Source: Phenylobacterium sp.
GTDB taxonomy: Bacteria; Pseudomonadota; Alphaproteobacteria; Caulobacterales; Caulobacteraceae
Assembly: GCA_020401865.1 (NCBI GenBank)
Contig: JADCAS010000020.1
Coordinates: 62,001-126,000 of the forward strand
Direction of reading: 5' to 3'
Length of the DNA: 64,000 bases
Shown here in pieces: positions 25,832 to 36,350 of the stretch; position 1 is the first letter of the stretch, and every line of letters begins with the position of its first letter. The notes under the pieces were generated by a model. It was not told where the DNA came from. It worked only from the letters and a program-made list of their open reading frames with translations, and ran no database searches. The position numbers and the translations under genes were made by a program.

Positions 25832-26901
25832 TTCATGGGCTCCGCTGCGGCGGCCTTCTCGAGCTGTTCGAGGATCTGGGGCTGGCCGGCGTACCTGCGG
25901 CTCGCACGGTCCAGGGCGGCGTCGCGTCGGGCGGCGTCCCCGAGGACCGCATAGGAGCGGACCAGCCTGACCCAGCCATCGGGATCGTCGGGATTGTCCT
26001 CGAGGCGCTTGGCGAGGCCGGCCACCATCTGGCCGATCATTTCGGAGGTTGGTCCCTCCATCGCGGGCGACGCGGGCGCCCGCACCTCACGGATGGCGGC
26101 GTCAATATCGGCGCGGCGGGGATCGCCGGCGGGCAGCTCAGCGGCGATCGCCTCAAGGTCCCGGATCGCACCTTCCTGGTCCCCGGAGGCGACCCGTCCG
26201 CGGGCGAGGTGGAAGCGCGCCGGCAGCGACCGGGGGTCGAGGCGGACGGCCTCGGTCAGGACCTCGCGCGCCTCTGCGGTGATCTCTCCTTGGGACCGGG
26301 CCAGGAGACTGAGGCCCAGCATCTCCCAGAGGTCGGCGCGCCCGGGCGCCAGAGCGATCGCCCGACGAAGAGCGCGGGCGGCGGCGGCGGGGTTGTCCGA
26401 CTGGGCCTCCGCCAGGGCGAGGAAACGGTAGCCCTCGGCCTCCGGCCGCACCTTGAGGGCCTCGCGCAGGACAGCCGCCAGCTGGGGTGGGGTCAGGTCG
26501 GTCAGCTGCCCTGCCCGCCAGGTCTCGATCCGGCTGTCGAGGGGCTGGTCAGGGAGGCCTGGCCGCCCGAGGACCAGATATGCCGTCAGGGCGGCCAGGC
26601 CGACGCCTGCCGCGGCGGCGAGCAACACGGGACGCTGCCCGGTGGGCGCGGTCCATCCGACCGCCGCAGAGTCGGCGGCGACCAGCAAGCGGCGGCCCGC
26701 CTCCGCCCGGGCGGCCTCCCGCTCGGCGGGCTCCATGAGGCCGCGGTCGGCGAGGTCGTCGATTTCGGCGAGCTGTCGGCGGTAGACGTCGAGAGTCGGG
26801 TCCTCCAGCCCGGACTGGGGCGCGGACCGGGCGGCCCGGAGGAGGATGACTGCCGCAGCGGCGACCGCAAGGAGCCCCGCCGCCGTCCAGAAAACGACCA
26901 T
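25828..26901 (-). CDS. ccmI: Cytochrome c biogenesis protein CcmI (CycH)
   Basis: 357 aa from ATG 26901; an ATG nine bases earlier is an alternative, and no strong ribosome-binding site separates them. An N-terminal membrane helix (about 3-22) and the DVYRRQLAEIDDLADRGLM segment (about 37-56) are typical. A second helix at about 95-115 and a periplasmic TPR region (about 130-350) follow. CcmI presents apocytochrome c to the CcmF/H lyase. It starts 50 bp after the upstream kinase gene ends. Confidence 0.9.
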   Translation of the reverse strand: MVVFWTAAGLLAVAAAAVILLRAARSAPQSGLEDPTLDVYRRQLAEIDDLADRGLMEPAEREAARAEAGRRLLVAADSAAVGWTAPTGQRPVLLAAAAGVGLAALTAYLVLGRPGLPDQPLDSRIETWRAGQLTDLTPPQLAAVLREALKVRPEAEGYRFLALAEAQSDNPAAAARALRRAIALAPGRADLWEMLGLSLLARSQGEITAEAREVLTEAVRLDPRSLPARFHLARGRVASGDQEGAIRDLEAIAAELPAGDPRRADIDAAIREVRAPASPAMEGPTSEMIGQMVAGLAKRLEDNPDDPDGWVRLVRSYAVLGDAARRDAALDRASRRYAGQPQILEQLEKAAAAEPMK

Positions 26902-26950
26902 GGGCGCCATGTAGACGTTTTGGACCGCCGGCGCGAGGGGTACACGGCGA

Positions 26951-28342
26951 TCAATCGGCGCTGCGGGGCAGGTCCAGGCGCACCCGCAGGCCGCCCATGG
27001 GGGAATCCTCAAGATCCAGGTCGCCACCGTAGGCACGGACCAAGTCGCTCACAATGCTGAGGCCAAGTCCCGACCCCGGCGCAGACTCGTCCAGCCGGCC
27101 GCCGCGGGCCAGGGCGTCCCGGCGCTGTCCGGGATCGAGTCCGGGGCCGTTGTCGTCGATTTCCAGGATCAGCCGGTCAGAGCCGGAGGCGGCTCCCCGG
27201 ACAGTGATCCGCCCCCGACCCCACTTGCAGGCGTTTTCCAGCAGGTTGCCGCAGATTTCCAGCAGGTCCTGGCGCTCGCCCAGGAAGGCCAGGTCCTCCG
27301 GCGCCTCCCAATCGATCCGGACGTCCGCCTCCCGGTGCAGGCGCATCAGGGTGCGGGCGAGATCGTCCAGCACCTCGGCCACCGGGGTGACCGCGCCGGC
27401 GCCGGGAAGCCGCGCAGCAGCACGGGCGCGGCGCAGGTGGTGATCGACCTGGGTCTGCATCACGCCCGCCTGCTGTGTCACCAGGTCGGCAAGGGCGCCT
27501 TTATCGGGCTCGGACCCGGCCGCGGCGGACAGGACCGCCAGGGGCGTCTTCAGCGCATGGGCCAGATTCCCCACATGGGCTCGCTGGCGCTCCAGGGACT
27601 CCCGGTTGTGCCGGACCAGGGCGTTAAGCTGGTCGGCCAGCGGGGTCAGTTCGGAGGGGTAGGCGCCGCCGAGCTGGTCCGCCCGGCCAGAGCGGAGGTC
27701 AGCAATCTCCTGGCTCAGGGCGAAGAGCGGGCGCAGGCCCAGCCGCACCTGGATCACGACGGCGGCGATCAGTCCCAGGGCGAGCAGGACGAACACCGCT
27801 GCGGTCGCAGCGAAAAAGCGACGAATCTCGCCGTCCACGGGGCGCCGGTCCTCGGCGGCGAGGACGATCACCGGCGCCGTGGCGCCGGGCAGGACGAGGC
27901 GGGTGGCGCGTACCCTCAGCCTCTGGTCCTCCGGTCCCGGCGCCGCGTAGCTGACCCCGCCGCCGGGATGGGCTTCGAGGGTCGCGGGGAGGTCCGCGGG
28001 AAGCGTGAGCTCCGTATCCCAAAGCGACCTTGAGCGCGCGAGGACCGCGGGTCGTCCGTCCGGGCCTGCACGGGAGACCTGCCAGTAGCGGCCGGAATAG
28101 ACCCGGCGGGTCCGCGGATCGCCTGGGTCGCGGACGCGGATCCCCCCCGCCGGCTCCGGAAGGGCCGCCGCCGCGAGGCTGTCGGTCAGGTCGGCGAGCC
28201 CCTGATCGAAGCGCCGGAGGGCGGCCTGCTCGAAGAGAAGGCCGAGAAGGACGGCGGAGGCGAGGAGGACCCCGGTGGACCAGACGGCGGCCAGCAGCAC
28301 CAGACGTCGGACCAGGGACGGGGCGGCGGGGCGGCGGGCCAT
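26951..28342 (-). CDS. Sensor histidine kinase, PhoQ-like
   Basis: 463 aa. Membrane segments at about 13-37 and 176-198 flank a 140-residue periplasmic sensor domain. A HAMP region follows, then the phospho-acceptor His262 in VGNLAHALKTPLAVL, a form of the H box characteristic of PhoQ-type kinases. ATPase boxes include NLLENACKW and GSGLGLSIV. It begins 3 bp after its response regulator stops. The gene precedes ccmI by 50 bp, so expression of the cytochrome c maturation genes may depend partly on this transcript. Confidence 0.9.
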   Translation of the reverse strand: MARRPAAPSLVRRLVLLAAVWSTGVLLASAVLLGLLFEQAALRRFDQGLADLTDSLAAAALPEPAGGIRVRDPGDPRTRRVYSGRYWQVSRAGPDGRPAVLARSRSLWDTELTLPADLPATLEAHPGGGVSYAAPGPEDQRLRVRATRLVLPGATAPVIVLAAEDRRPVDGEIRRFFAATAAVFVLLALGLIAAVVIQVRLGLRPLFALSQEIADLRSGRADQLGGAYPSELTPLADQLNALVRHNRESLERQRAHVGNLAHALKTPLAVLSAAAGSEPDKGALADLVTQQAGVMQTQVDHHLRRARAAARLPGAGAVTPVAEVLDDLARTLMRLHREADVRIDWEAPEDLAFLGERQDLLEICGNLLENACKWGRGRITVRGAASGSDRLILEIDDNGPGLDPGQRRDALARGGRLDESAPGSGLGLSIVSDLVRAYGGDLDLEDSPMGGLRVRLDLPRSAD

Positions 28343-28345
28343 GTG

Positions 28346-29017
28346 TCAGGCCGGCCCCGGCATAGCGTCCAGGCGGTAGCCCAGCCCCCTCTGGGTGATG
28401 ATGCGCTCCGCCCCGATCTTCCGGCGGAGGCGGCCGATGATGACCTCCATGGTGTTGGAGTCGCGGTCGAAGTCCTGGTCGTAGAGATGCTCGGTAAGCT
28501 CCGTGCGGCTCACCACCCGGCCGGCGTGCATCAGGAGGTAGTGGAGCAGGCGGTACTCCAGGGACGTCAGGCGCACAGGCTGGCCGGCGAGGGTGACCGC
28601 TGCGGCGCCAGGGTCCAGGACGAGGTCCCCGCTCGACAGGCTCGCGCTGGCGCGGCCGGCGGCGCGACGCAGAAGGGCTCTCAGCCGGGCGAGGAGCTCA
28701 GGCGTGTGGAAGGGCTTGGTCAGGTAGTCGTCACCGCCTGCGTCAAAGCCGGTCACCTTCTCGGCCCAGCCGTCGCGCGCGGTCAGGATGAGAACGGGCG
28801 CGGACATCCCGCCGGCCCGCCAGCGCCGCAGCACCGCCACGCCGTCCAGCACAGGCAGGCCGAGGTCCAGGACCACCGCATCATAGGGCTCGGTCTCTCC
28901 AAGCCAGGCCGCCTCCTGGCCGTCCGACGCCAGGTCCACGGCGTAGCCGGCCTCGGTGAGGGCGCGGCGAAGGCTGCGGGCAAGGTCCGGGTCGTCCTCC
29001 GCCAGGAGAAGTCGCAT
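28346..29017 (-). CDS. OmpR/PhoP-family response regulator
   Basis: 223 aa from ATG 29017. The receiver domain has acidic Asp8-Asp9, phosphorylation site Asp51 in VVLDLGLP and the conserved Lys in YLTKPFHT (about 101). The winged-helix domain (about 125-218) includes SLEYRLLHYLLMHAG and SNTMEVIIGRLRRKIG. The order PepSY protein, regulator, kinase with gaps of 4 and 3 nt is a PhoPQ-like operon. Confidence 0.93.
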   Translation of the reverse strand: MRLLLAEDDPDLARSLRRALTEAGYAVDLASDGQEAAWLGETEPYDAVVLDLGLPVLDGVAVLRRWRAGGMSAPVLILTARDGWAEKVTGFDAGGDDYLTKPFHTPELLARLRALLRRAAGRASASLSSGDLVLDPGAAAVTLAGQPVRLTSLEYRLLHYLLMHAGRVVSRTELTEHLYDQDFDRDSNTMEVIIGRLRRKIGAERIITQRGLGYRLDAMPGPA

Positions 29018-29021
29018 GCCG

Positions 29022-29354
29022 TCAGTCTCCCCTCTGGTCGAGGATCCGGCCGGTCCGGGCGTCCACGACGAAGACCACCACCCGGTTGTCCTGGGTCCGC
29101 CAGGTGACCAGGTAGACGGGTCGTCCGTCGACGGTCTCCCCGAACCGGGTGTCGAGGTGATCTCCCGGGCTGCGGGCGGCGATGGCCGCCAGGACCTGCG
29201 ACAGCGGCAGGAGCCGGCCATCGCGCACCGCATCTCTGGCCCGGTCCTGTTCCGGGGGCTGGAAGGCCGGCTGCGCGGCTGCAGGCGACTCCGTTCCCGC
29301 CAGCAGGAAGACGGCGAGGCCAAGGAGGGCGGGATGACACTGTCTCCGGCTCAT
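29022..29354 (-). CDS. Exported PepSY-domain protein
   Basis: 110 aa from the ATG at 29354, preferred over a GTG nine bases upstream because AGGTG precedes it and a signal peptide follows directly (about 5-27, ending AAAQ). The rest is a single PepSY-like domain with LLPLSQVLAAIAAR and the final VFVVDARTGRILDQR, typical of small periplasmic PepSY proteins. Such proteins are often encoded with PhoPQ-like systems and may modulate the sensor. Four bases separate it from the regulator gene. Confidence 0.8.
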   Translation of the reverse strand: MSRRQCHPALLGLAVFLLAGTESPAAAQPAFQPPEQDRARDAVRDGRLLPLSQVLAAIAARSPGDHLDTRFGETVDGRPVYLVTWRTQDNRVVVFVVDARTGRILDQRGD

Positions 29355-29399
29355 GGCGCACACCTGGACCGACCGGCCTGAACGCGGGCTGAACCGGCC

Positions 29400-30314
29400 T
29401 CAGCGGCGGCGGGGGACATAGGGCCGCTCGTCACGCCAGCGCGCGGCGAAGGCTTCGAGCTGGGCGTCGGGGGCCTCCGGCAGCATGATCTGCACCCTGG
29501 CGATGAGGTCGCCCCGCCCCCCGCGACCGTCCGCAAGTCCCTTGCCTTTCAGGCGCAGGGACTGACCCGAACTGGCGCCCTTGGGCACGGTCAGGCTGAC
29601 GGGTCCGTCCGGCGTCGGCGCCTGCACCCGCCCGCCGAGAACCGCGTCGGGGATGGACACCGGAAGGTCCATGACCAGTTGGTCGTTCTCCTTCCGGAAG
29701 ACGGGATGGGGCCGGACCAGGAGCTCGATCAGGGCGTCGCCCTTGCCGCCTCTGCCGGCTTCGCCGTGTCCCCTCAGCCGCAGGGTTTGACCATCGGAAG
29801 CGCCGGCTGGAATCGTCACGTCCAGGGTTCGCCCGTCCTGGAAGGAAATCCGCTTCTTGCCGCCGAGAATGGCCTCTTCAAGGTCGATCTCCAGCCGGGC
29901 GCGGACGTCGGCGCCGCGCGGCGCGAAGCCTGGCCCCGGTCCGGCGCCGCCGCGGGGACCGCCGCGGCCGCCCCTGCGGCCGAACATCTCACCGAGGATG
30001 TCGCCGAAGTCCGTCGCATCAAAGCCGCCGCCGCCGCCGCTGCCGAAGGGACCCCCCTGTCCGGGGCCTCCGAACCCTCGAAAGACTTCCCGACCGTCGG
30101 CGTCGATTTCGCCGCCGTCGAACTTTCGGCGCTTGTCCGGGTCACCCAGAAGATCAAAGGCGGCGCTGACCTGCTTGAACCTCTCCTCGGCGGCCTTGTC
30201 GCCCGGATTGGCGTCAGGATGGTGCTTCTTGGCCAGCTTCCGGAAGGCCTTGCGGATGTCGTCGGCCCCGGCGCTGCGCGGAACGCCGAGGACCTCGTAG
30301 GGATCTCGCGCCAC
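29400..30314 (-). CDS. DnaJ-class molecular chaperone, CbpA-like
   Basis: 304 aa from the GTG at 30314, which has GAGG eight bases upstream; a second GTG nine bases earlier lacks such a site. The J domain (about 4-68) contains the DnaK-stimulating HPD motif in KKHHPDANPG. A long Gly-rich linker (about 80-135) leads to two beta-barrel substrate-binding domains (about 138-290). The Cys-rich zinc finger of true DnaJ is absent, so this is a type II (CbpA/DjlB-like) J protein. It assists DnaK in the cytoplasm. Confidence 0.9.
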   Translation of the reverse strand: MARDPYEVLGVPRSAGADDIRKAFRKLAKKHHPDANPGDKAAEERFKQVSAAFDLLGDPDKRRKFDGGEIDADGREVFRGFGGPGQGGPFGSGGGGGFDATDFGDILGEMFGRRGGRGGPRGGAGPGPGFAPRGADVRARLEIDLEEAILGGKKRISFQDGRTLDVTIPAGASDGQTLRLRGHGEAGRGGKGDALIELLVRPHPVFRKENDQLVMDLPVSIPDAVLGGRVQAPTPDGPVSLTVPKGASSGQSLRLKGKGLADGRGGRGDLIARVQIMLPEAPDAQLEAFAARWRDERPYVPRRR

Positions 30315-30419
30315 GGGAGTCACCTCAGCAGGGAAGAGTTACTGGCTGTGAGTTAGGGTCTGACGTCAGGTCCGCAAGGGCAAGTGTTGCGAAAATGTCA
30401 CTCTTGGGATGGTCAGGCC

Positions 30420-30884
30420 TCAGTCGCCGAGGCCGCGTTCGCGCAGCAGGTCCGGCGCGGCGTGGTCGACCATGTCGTCCTCGTGCGCCAGCTCCGTCTC
30501 GCTGAGGGTCTGCCCGCGCACAGACACCCCGGCCCGGTGGACGCTCTCGGGATCCCCGCTCACCAGGGGGTGCCAGTCGGCCAGCCCCCGGCCCTCCTGG
30601 AGGCGTCGATAGGCGCAGGAGCGAGGCATCCAGCCCAGACGGGGGATGACTTCCGGCGTCAGGGTGATGCAGTCCGGCACCTCCTGCTTGCGGTCCGGAT
30701 AGTTGGAGCAGCGGCAGGTGGCGGCGTCGAGCAGGCGGCAGTGCACCCGGGTGGGGATGATCTCGCCGCTGTCGGCGTCCTCGAACCGGACGAGGCAGCA
30801 CAGACCGCAGCCGTCACAGAGGCTCTCCCACTGCTCCGGCGTCATGCGGTCGAGGGGCGTGGTTTCCCAGAAGGGCCGGGTCAT
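30420..30884 (-). CDS. YcgN/YkgJ-type cysteine cluster protein
   Basis: 154 aa, matching the UPF0260 (YcgN) family in length. A dense cysteine motif CDGCGLCC at about 23-30, together with later cysteines in CRLLDAATCRCSNYPDR (about 49-65), suggests iron-sulfur or zinc binding. No membrane segment is present. The biochemical role of the family is unknown. It faces away from the ABC-F gene at 30976, so the 91-bp gap should contain two divergent promoters. Confidence 0.88.
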   Translation of the reverse strand: MTRPFWETTPLDRMTPEQWESLCDGCGLCCLVRFEDADSGEIIPTRVHCRLLDAATCRCSNYPDRKQEVPDCITLTPEVIPRLGWMPRSCAYRRLQEGRGLADWHPLVSGDPESVHRAGVSVRGQTLSETELAHEDDMVDHAAPDLLRERGLGD

Positions 30885-30975
30885 GACGCCTGTCTAGCCC
30901 CGGCGCCCGGACAGCGCCAGCCCGGGGGCCGGCCAGAGGGCTTGGAGACCGGGTCCCTGGACGGTAAGGGGGGCC

Positions 30976-32775
<1,800 letters not shown>

Positions 32776-33288
32776 GCCCGGGGTCGTCGGCCTCGGCCCG
32801 AGCGGTTCCTGTGGAAAACACCGACATACGGAGTCTTCGGGGAGATTCCCAAGGGCCCACAGGCTGTCCACACCCTGTGCACAGCCTGTCCACCGACGCG
32901 CCCACCCTGGCCCTCGCCAAGGTGCTTGCCGATCCGACGGTCCGGTGGGAGCGTGGGGCTGTCGAGAGGCGACGCGCGGTGAACGGAAGGGGCGACCCGG
33001 ACGGCGCCGGGTGGGAGGGCCGGATCGGAGAGGACTGCGGGGGCGACCCGGCGGGAAACTCAGGATCGCGGTCCCGGGCGCGGCGGAACCAGCGGGGCGA
33101 CCCGCAGGAGATCAGCCGACCCGCCTCGGGACTCAGATCTCCCAACGGATCTGAAAGAGGGCGGCGGACCGGGCGACCGGTGCGTCGCCCTCTTGCCGTT
33201 AGGCCTGCCTGCGGGCCCGTTCGCGGTTGCCTTCCCCTGAAAGGCGCCTAGTTTGCCGGGACCCCCTACCGATCCCGGAGGCCGCGCC
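32776..33288. other. 513-bp gene-free stretch with repeated motifs
   Basis: No gene could be supported. The first part (32809-32905) contains a cluster of TGTGGAAAA, TGTCCACA, TGTGCACAG and TGTCCACC words reminiscent of weak DnaA boxes, but none is a consensus TTATCCACA. Three copies of GGGGCGACCCG follow (32989, 33040, 33094). The final 60 bp probably hold the promoter of the transporter operon. Confidence 0.5.
32989..33104 (+). repeat. Three evenly spaced GGGGCGACCCG repeats
   Basis: Exact 11-bp copies start at 32989, 33040 and 33094, giving spacings of 51 and 54 bp, close to five helical turns. They lie 185-300 bp upstream of the transporter operon. Possible operator array or leader sequence; no regulator can be assigned. 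Confidence 0.55.
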
Positions 33289-34299
33289 GTGAAGATGTTC
33301 AGGACATTCGCCATCCTTGCCGTCGCCGCCCTGGCCTGGGCGTGCACGCCTCGACAGGAACCCGACACGGCCGGGACGGAGGGCGCGGTGATCCGTTTCG
33401 CCACCGACTGGCGCGCCCAGGCTGAGCAGGGCGGCTTCTACCAGGCCCTGGCGACCGGCGAGTACGAGAAGCGGGGCCTGAAGGTCCAGATCATCCAGGG
33501 CGGGCCGGGTGTGAACGTGCCCCAGCTGCTGGCGGCGGGCGCCGTCGAGGCCGGGATGGGTTCGAACAGCTTCATCGCCCTGAACCTTGCCAACCAGGGC
33601 GCGCCGGTCCGGGCCGTGGCCGCCATGATGCAGAAGGACCCCCAGGTCCTGATCGCCCATCCGGACCAGGGGATCGAGCGGATCGAGGACCTCAAGGGCC
33701 GGCCGATCCTGCTCTCTGACGCCTCGGTTACGGCCTTCTGGGTCTGGTTGAAGTCGAAATACGGCTTCGAGGACGCCCAGATCCGCAAGTACACTTTCAA
33801 CGCCGCCCCATTCCTGTCGGACAAGTCGGTGGCCCAGCAGGGCTATCTGACCAGCGAGCCCTACACGATCGAGAAGACCGCCGGGCTGAAGCCCAAGGTC
33901 TTCCTGCTGGCGGACAACGGCTACCCCTCCTATGCGGCCATGATCCTCTTTCCCCAGTCCCTGATCGACAAGGACCCGGCCCGGGTCCGCGCCTTCGTGG
34001 AGGCGAGCGCGGCGGGATGGAAGTCCTACCTTACAGGTGACCCCAAGCCCGGCGACGCCCTGATCCTCAAGGACAACCCGGAGATGACCCAGGACGTGCT
34101 CGACCAGGCCCGGAAGAAGATGCGCCAGTACGCCCTCGTCGAGGGCGGAGACGCCGCCGGCGGCGGGGTCGGGGTCATGACGGACGCCCGATGGAAGGCC
34201 TTCGCCGAGATGGCCATCACCCAGGGCGTCTATCCGAAGGGCCTCGACTACACCAAGGCCTACACTCTCGACTTCGTCCGGCCGGCGGCGGGGAAGTAG
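33289..34299 (+). CDS. ABC transporter substrate-binding protein (NMT1/SsuA-like)
   Basis: 336 aa from GTG 33289, chosen because GGAGG lies seven bases upstream. An N-terminal signal ends near ALAWACTP; a lipidated Cys is possible but the lipobox is not ideal. The mature part resembles nitrate/sulfonate/taurine and thiamine-precursor (NMT1/THI5) binding proteins: FATDWRAQAEQGGFYQALA, followed by a GPGVNVPQLLAAG motif (about 68-80). It would capture the substrate in the periplasm for the ATPase and permease encoded next. Substrate unknown. Confidence 0.85.
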   Translation: MKMFRTFAILAVAALAWACTPRQEPDTAGTEGAVIRFATDWRAQAEQGGFYQALATGEYEKRGLKVQIIQGGPGVNVPQLLAAGAVEAGMGSNSFIALNLANQGAPVRAVAAMMQKDPQVLIAHPDQGIERIEDLKGRPILLSDASVTAFWVWLKSKYGFEDAQIRKYTFNAAPFLSDKSVAQQGYLTSEPYTIEKTAGLKPKVFLLADNGYPSYAAMILFPQSLIDKDPARVRAFVEASAAGWKSYLTGDPKPGDALILKDNPEMTQDVLDQARKKMRQYALVEGGDAAGGGVGVMTDARWKAFAEMAITQGVYPKGLDYTKAYTLDFVRPAAGK

Positions 34300-34302
34300 G
34301 CG

Positions 34303-35052
34303 GTGAGCATCGCCGCCGCCCTTGAGGACGTCGAGGTCGACTACCGCGGGCGGGGTCGCGCGCTGGGCCCGATCTCCCTGACCGTGGCGGAGGGCGAAAT
34401 CATCGCCCTGGTCGGTCCTTCGGGCTGCGGCAAGTCCACCGCCCTGCGCCTCCTCGCAGGACTGGAGCCGGCCAGTCGCGGCCAGGTGCGCCGGGCCGCC
34501 GGGCGGGGAGAGACCTCCGTCGTCTTCCAGGCCCCGACCCTCGCGCCCTGGATGAGCGCGGGGGCCAATGTCGCTCTGCCCCTGGAGCTGGCGGGGACGC
34601 CGAAGGCGGAGGCCCGGAGTCAGGCGGCCGAGGCCCTGGCCAGGGTCGGCCTTGCAGGGACCGAAGGCTCACGCCCGGCCCAGCTTTCGGGGGGTATGGC
34701 CATGCGCGCCTCCCTCGCCCGGGCTTTGGTGACCCGCCCCCGTCTGCTGATGCTGGATGAGCCCTTCGCCGCCCTTGACGAGATCACCCGGCGGACCCTG
34801 GCCGACGACGTCCTGGCCCTCTGGTCCCAGACCCGTCCGGCCATCGTCTTCGTCACCCACAATGTCGAGGAAGCGGCCTACATGGCTGAACGCATCGTGG
34901 TCCTGACCCGGGGGCCCGGTCGCATCGCCGGGGAGGTCCGGGTGGAGGCGCCCCTGCCCCGGCCGCCGGGCTTTCGGACCTGGCCTGTCTTCACAGAGGC
35001 GGCGGAGACGATCTCGGCCCTGCTGGCCCGGGGGGCGGAGGCCGGACCATGA
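34303..35052 (+). CDS. ABC transporter ATPase (SsuB/TauB-like)
   Basis: 249 aa with a GTG start 3 bp after the binding-protein gene. Walker A GPSGCGKST (about 38-46), Q-loop VVFQAPTLAPWM, signature LSGGMAMRASLARAL (about 130-144), Walker B LLMLDEPFAALDE and the switch His in VFVTHNVEEA are all intact. It energises import by the adjacent permease. Family and operon layout match nitrate/sulfonate/taurine-type importers. Confidence 0.92.
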   Translation: MSIAAALEDVEVDYRGRGRALGPISLTVAEGEIIALVGPSGCGKSTALRLLAGLEPASRGQVRRAAGRGETSVVFQAPTLAPWMSAGANVALPLELAGTPKAEARSQAAEALARVGLAGTEGSRPAQLSGGMAMRASLARALVTRPRLLMLDEPFAALDEITRRTLADDVLALWSQTRPAIVFVTHNVEEAAYMAERIVVLTRGPGRIAGEVRVEAPLPRPPGFRTWPVFTEAAETISALLARGAEAGP

Positions 35053-35816
35053 ACCGGCTGACGGACGCCCTTGCGCCGCTGGGGCTGATCCTGCTTCTCC
35101 TCGGGGCCTGGGAGCTGGCCTGTCGCATGACTGGCGTGCCGGCCTACTTCCTGCCGCCTCCGTCACAGGTGGCCGTGGCGGCCGTGGAGGGCCTGCCGGT
35201 CCTGGTTCCGGCTGCCTGGAACACCCTCTCCGTGGCGCTTGTCGCCCTGGCGCTGGCTGCGGCCTGCGCGCTTGCCCTCGCCATCCTTGTCGGGCTGAGC
35301 CCGCTCATTGAGCGGGCCGTCCGCCCTCTCGCTTCGGCCCTGCAGGTGACCCCGGTCGTGGCGGTCGCGCCCCTGATCCTGATCTGGGCCGGTATCGACC
35401 ACCCGGAGCGGGCGGTCATCGCGCTGGCGGTCCTTGTGGCCTTCTTCCCTATTTTCTCCGGCGCGGTGACGGGCCTGCGCTCGGCGGATCCGGACCTTGA
35501 GCGACTGTTCGACCTCTACGGGGCCGGGCGCCTGCAGCGCGTCCTGCGCCTGCGGCTACCGGCGGCGGTCCCCTTCCTGATGGAGGGGCTGAAGGTCGGC
35601 GCGGGACTGGCCATCATCGGTGCGGTCGTAGCGGAGTTCGCCGCCGGATCCGGCGGCGTACGCGGCCTCGCCTGGCAGATCCTGGACGCCGGGAACAAGC
35701 TCCAGACCGACCGGATGATCGCCGCCCTGGTGGTGCTGGCGGTGATGGGAGTGGCCGTTCACGCCGGCCTGGAGCGCCTGGAGCGCGCGGGCCTGAGATG
35801 GTGGCGCGGACGTTAG
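35049..35816 (+). CDS. ABC transporter permease (SsuC/TauC-like)
   Basis: 255 aa, about six membrane helices. The start overlaps the ATPase stop by 4 nt. The EAA-like cytoplasmic loop is seen near DLYGAGRLQRVLRLRLPAAVPFLMEGLKVG (about 157-187). With the two preceding genes it makes a complete SsuABC/TauABC-type importer. The last 206 bp of the gene are repeated at 37761-37966 with five differences, all in third codon positions and all silent. Confidence 0.92.
   Translation: MNRLTDALAPLGLILLLLGAWELACRMTGVPAYFLPPPSQVAVAAVEGLPVLVPAAWNTLSVALVALALAAACALALAILVGLSPLIERAVRPLASALQVTPVVAVAPLILIWAGIDHPERAVIALAVLVAFFPIFSGAVTGLRSADPDLERLFDLYGAGRLQRVLRLRLPAAVPFLMEGLKVGAGLAIIGAVVAEFAAGSGGVRGLAWQILDAGNKLQTDRMIAALVVLAVMGVAVHAGLERLERAGLRWWRGR
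35611..35816 (+). repeat. 206-bp direct repeat, copy within the permease gene
   Basis: Identical to 37761-37966 at 201 of 206 positions. The differences at 35660, 35759, 35786, 35792 and 35795 are all synonymous third-codon changes in the permease frame. The repeat ends exactly at the permease stop codon. Confidence 0.95.
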
Positions 35817-36134
35817 ATTTCCGATCCCCGACCCGGGTGGGGCTAATCGATCGTGGTTGCAATCGAAAAGAGGGCCGTCCCGCCGGCCTTCCGTGCCAGA
35901 AGCGGCGGCGAGTTGAACCCGCACTTGTGACGCAAATCCAACCCGGGCCCGCTCGCCTCCACCCGGCGCGCAGAGGGCAACGGAGCCCAGCTCCATCTGA
36001 CCACCTGCGACAGGACGCCGATCGCGCAGATGATTAGGGTCACGCTATCGTCCCGTCACCCTGGCCCGGGCCGAAATGCTCCAGCTCCGCATACTCCGGA
36101 GAGTGGGGCGAGTGACAGCCTGGCGCGGGGGCCA
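35817..36134. other. Gene-free left part of the inserted segment
   Basis: No gene or RNA could be supported in these 318 bp. A T-arm-like word (GGTTCAACTC on the minus strand near 35910) does not extend into a cloverleaf. The sequence lies between the permease stop and the minus-strand regulator gene. Confidence 0.45.
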
Positions 36135-36347
36135 TCACGGGTCATCGTCGACGAATTCGAGCAGATCGCCCGGCTGGCAATCAAGATGTTTGCAGATCGC
36201 AGCGAGTGTGGCGAAGCGGATGCCCTTTACGTGTCCTGACTTAAGCAGGGAAAGATTGGCCTCCGTGATGCCGACATAAGCCGCCAATTCGCGGGACCGC
36301 ACCTTTCGCCGGGCCAGCATCACGTCGAGTCGCACGACAATAGGCAT
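36135..36347 (-). CDS. XRE-family (YozG-like) HTH regulator
   Basis: 70 aa. A single Cro/C1-type helix-turn-helix spans most of the protein, with SRELAAYVGITEANLSLLKSG forming the two DNA-binding helices, followed by FATLAAICKHLDCQPGDLLEF. It starts 3 bp after the DUF2975 gene, with which this type of regulator is commonly paired. It probably controls its own operon; nothing else is known. It lies inside the segment bracketed by the 206-bp repeats. Confidence 0.88.
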   Translation of the reverse strand: MPIVVRLDVMLARRKVRSRELAAYVGITEANLSLLKSGHVKGIRFATLAAICKHLDCQPGDLLEFVDDDP

Positions 36348-36350
36348 ACG

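Noticed and set aside
35900..35990. Possible tRNA remnant on the minus strand (GGTTCAACTC T-arm-like word)
   Set aside because: No matching T-stem, anticodon arm or acceptor stem could be built, so an island attachment site in a tRNA is not supported.
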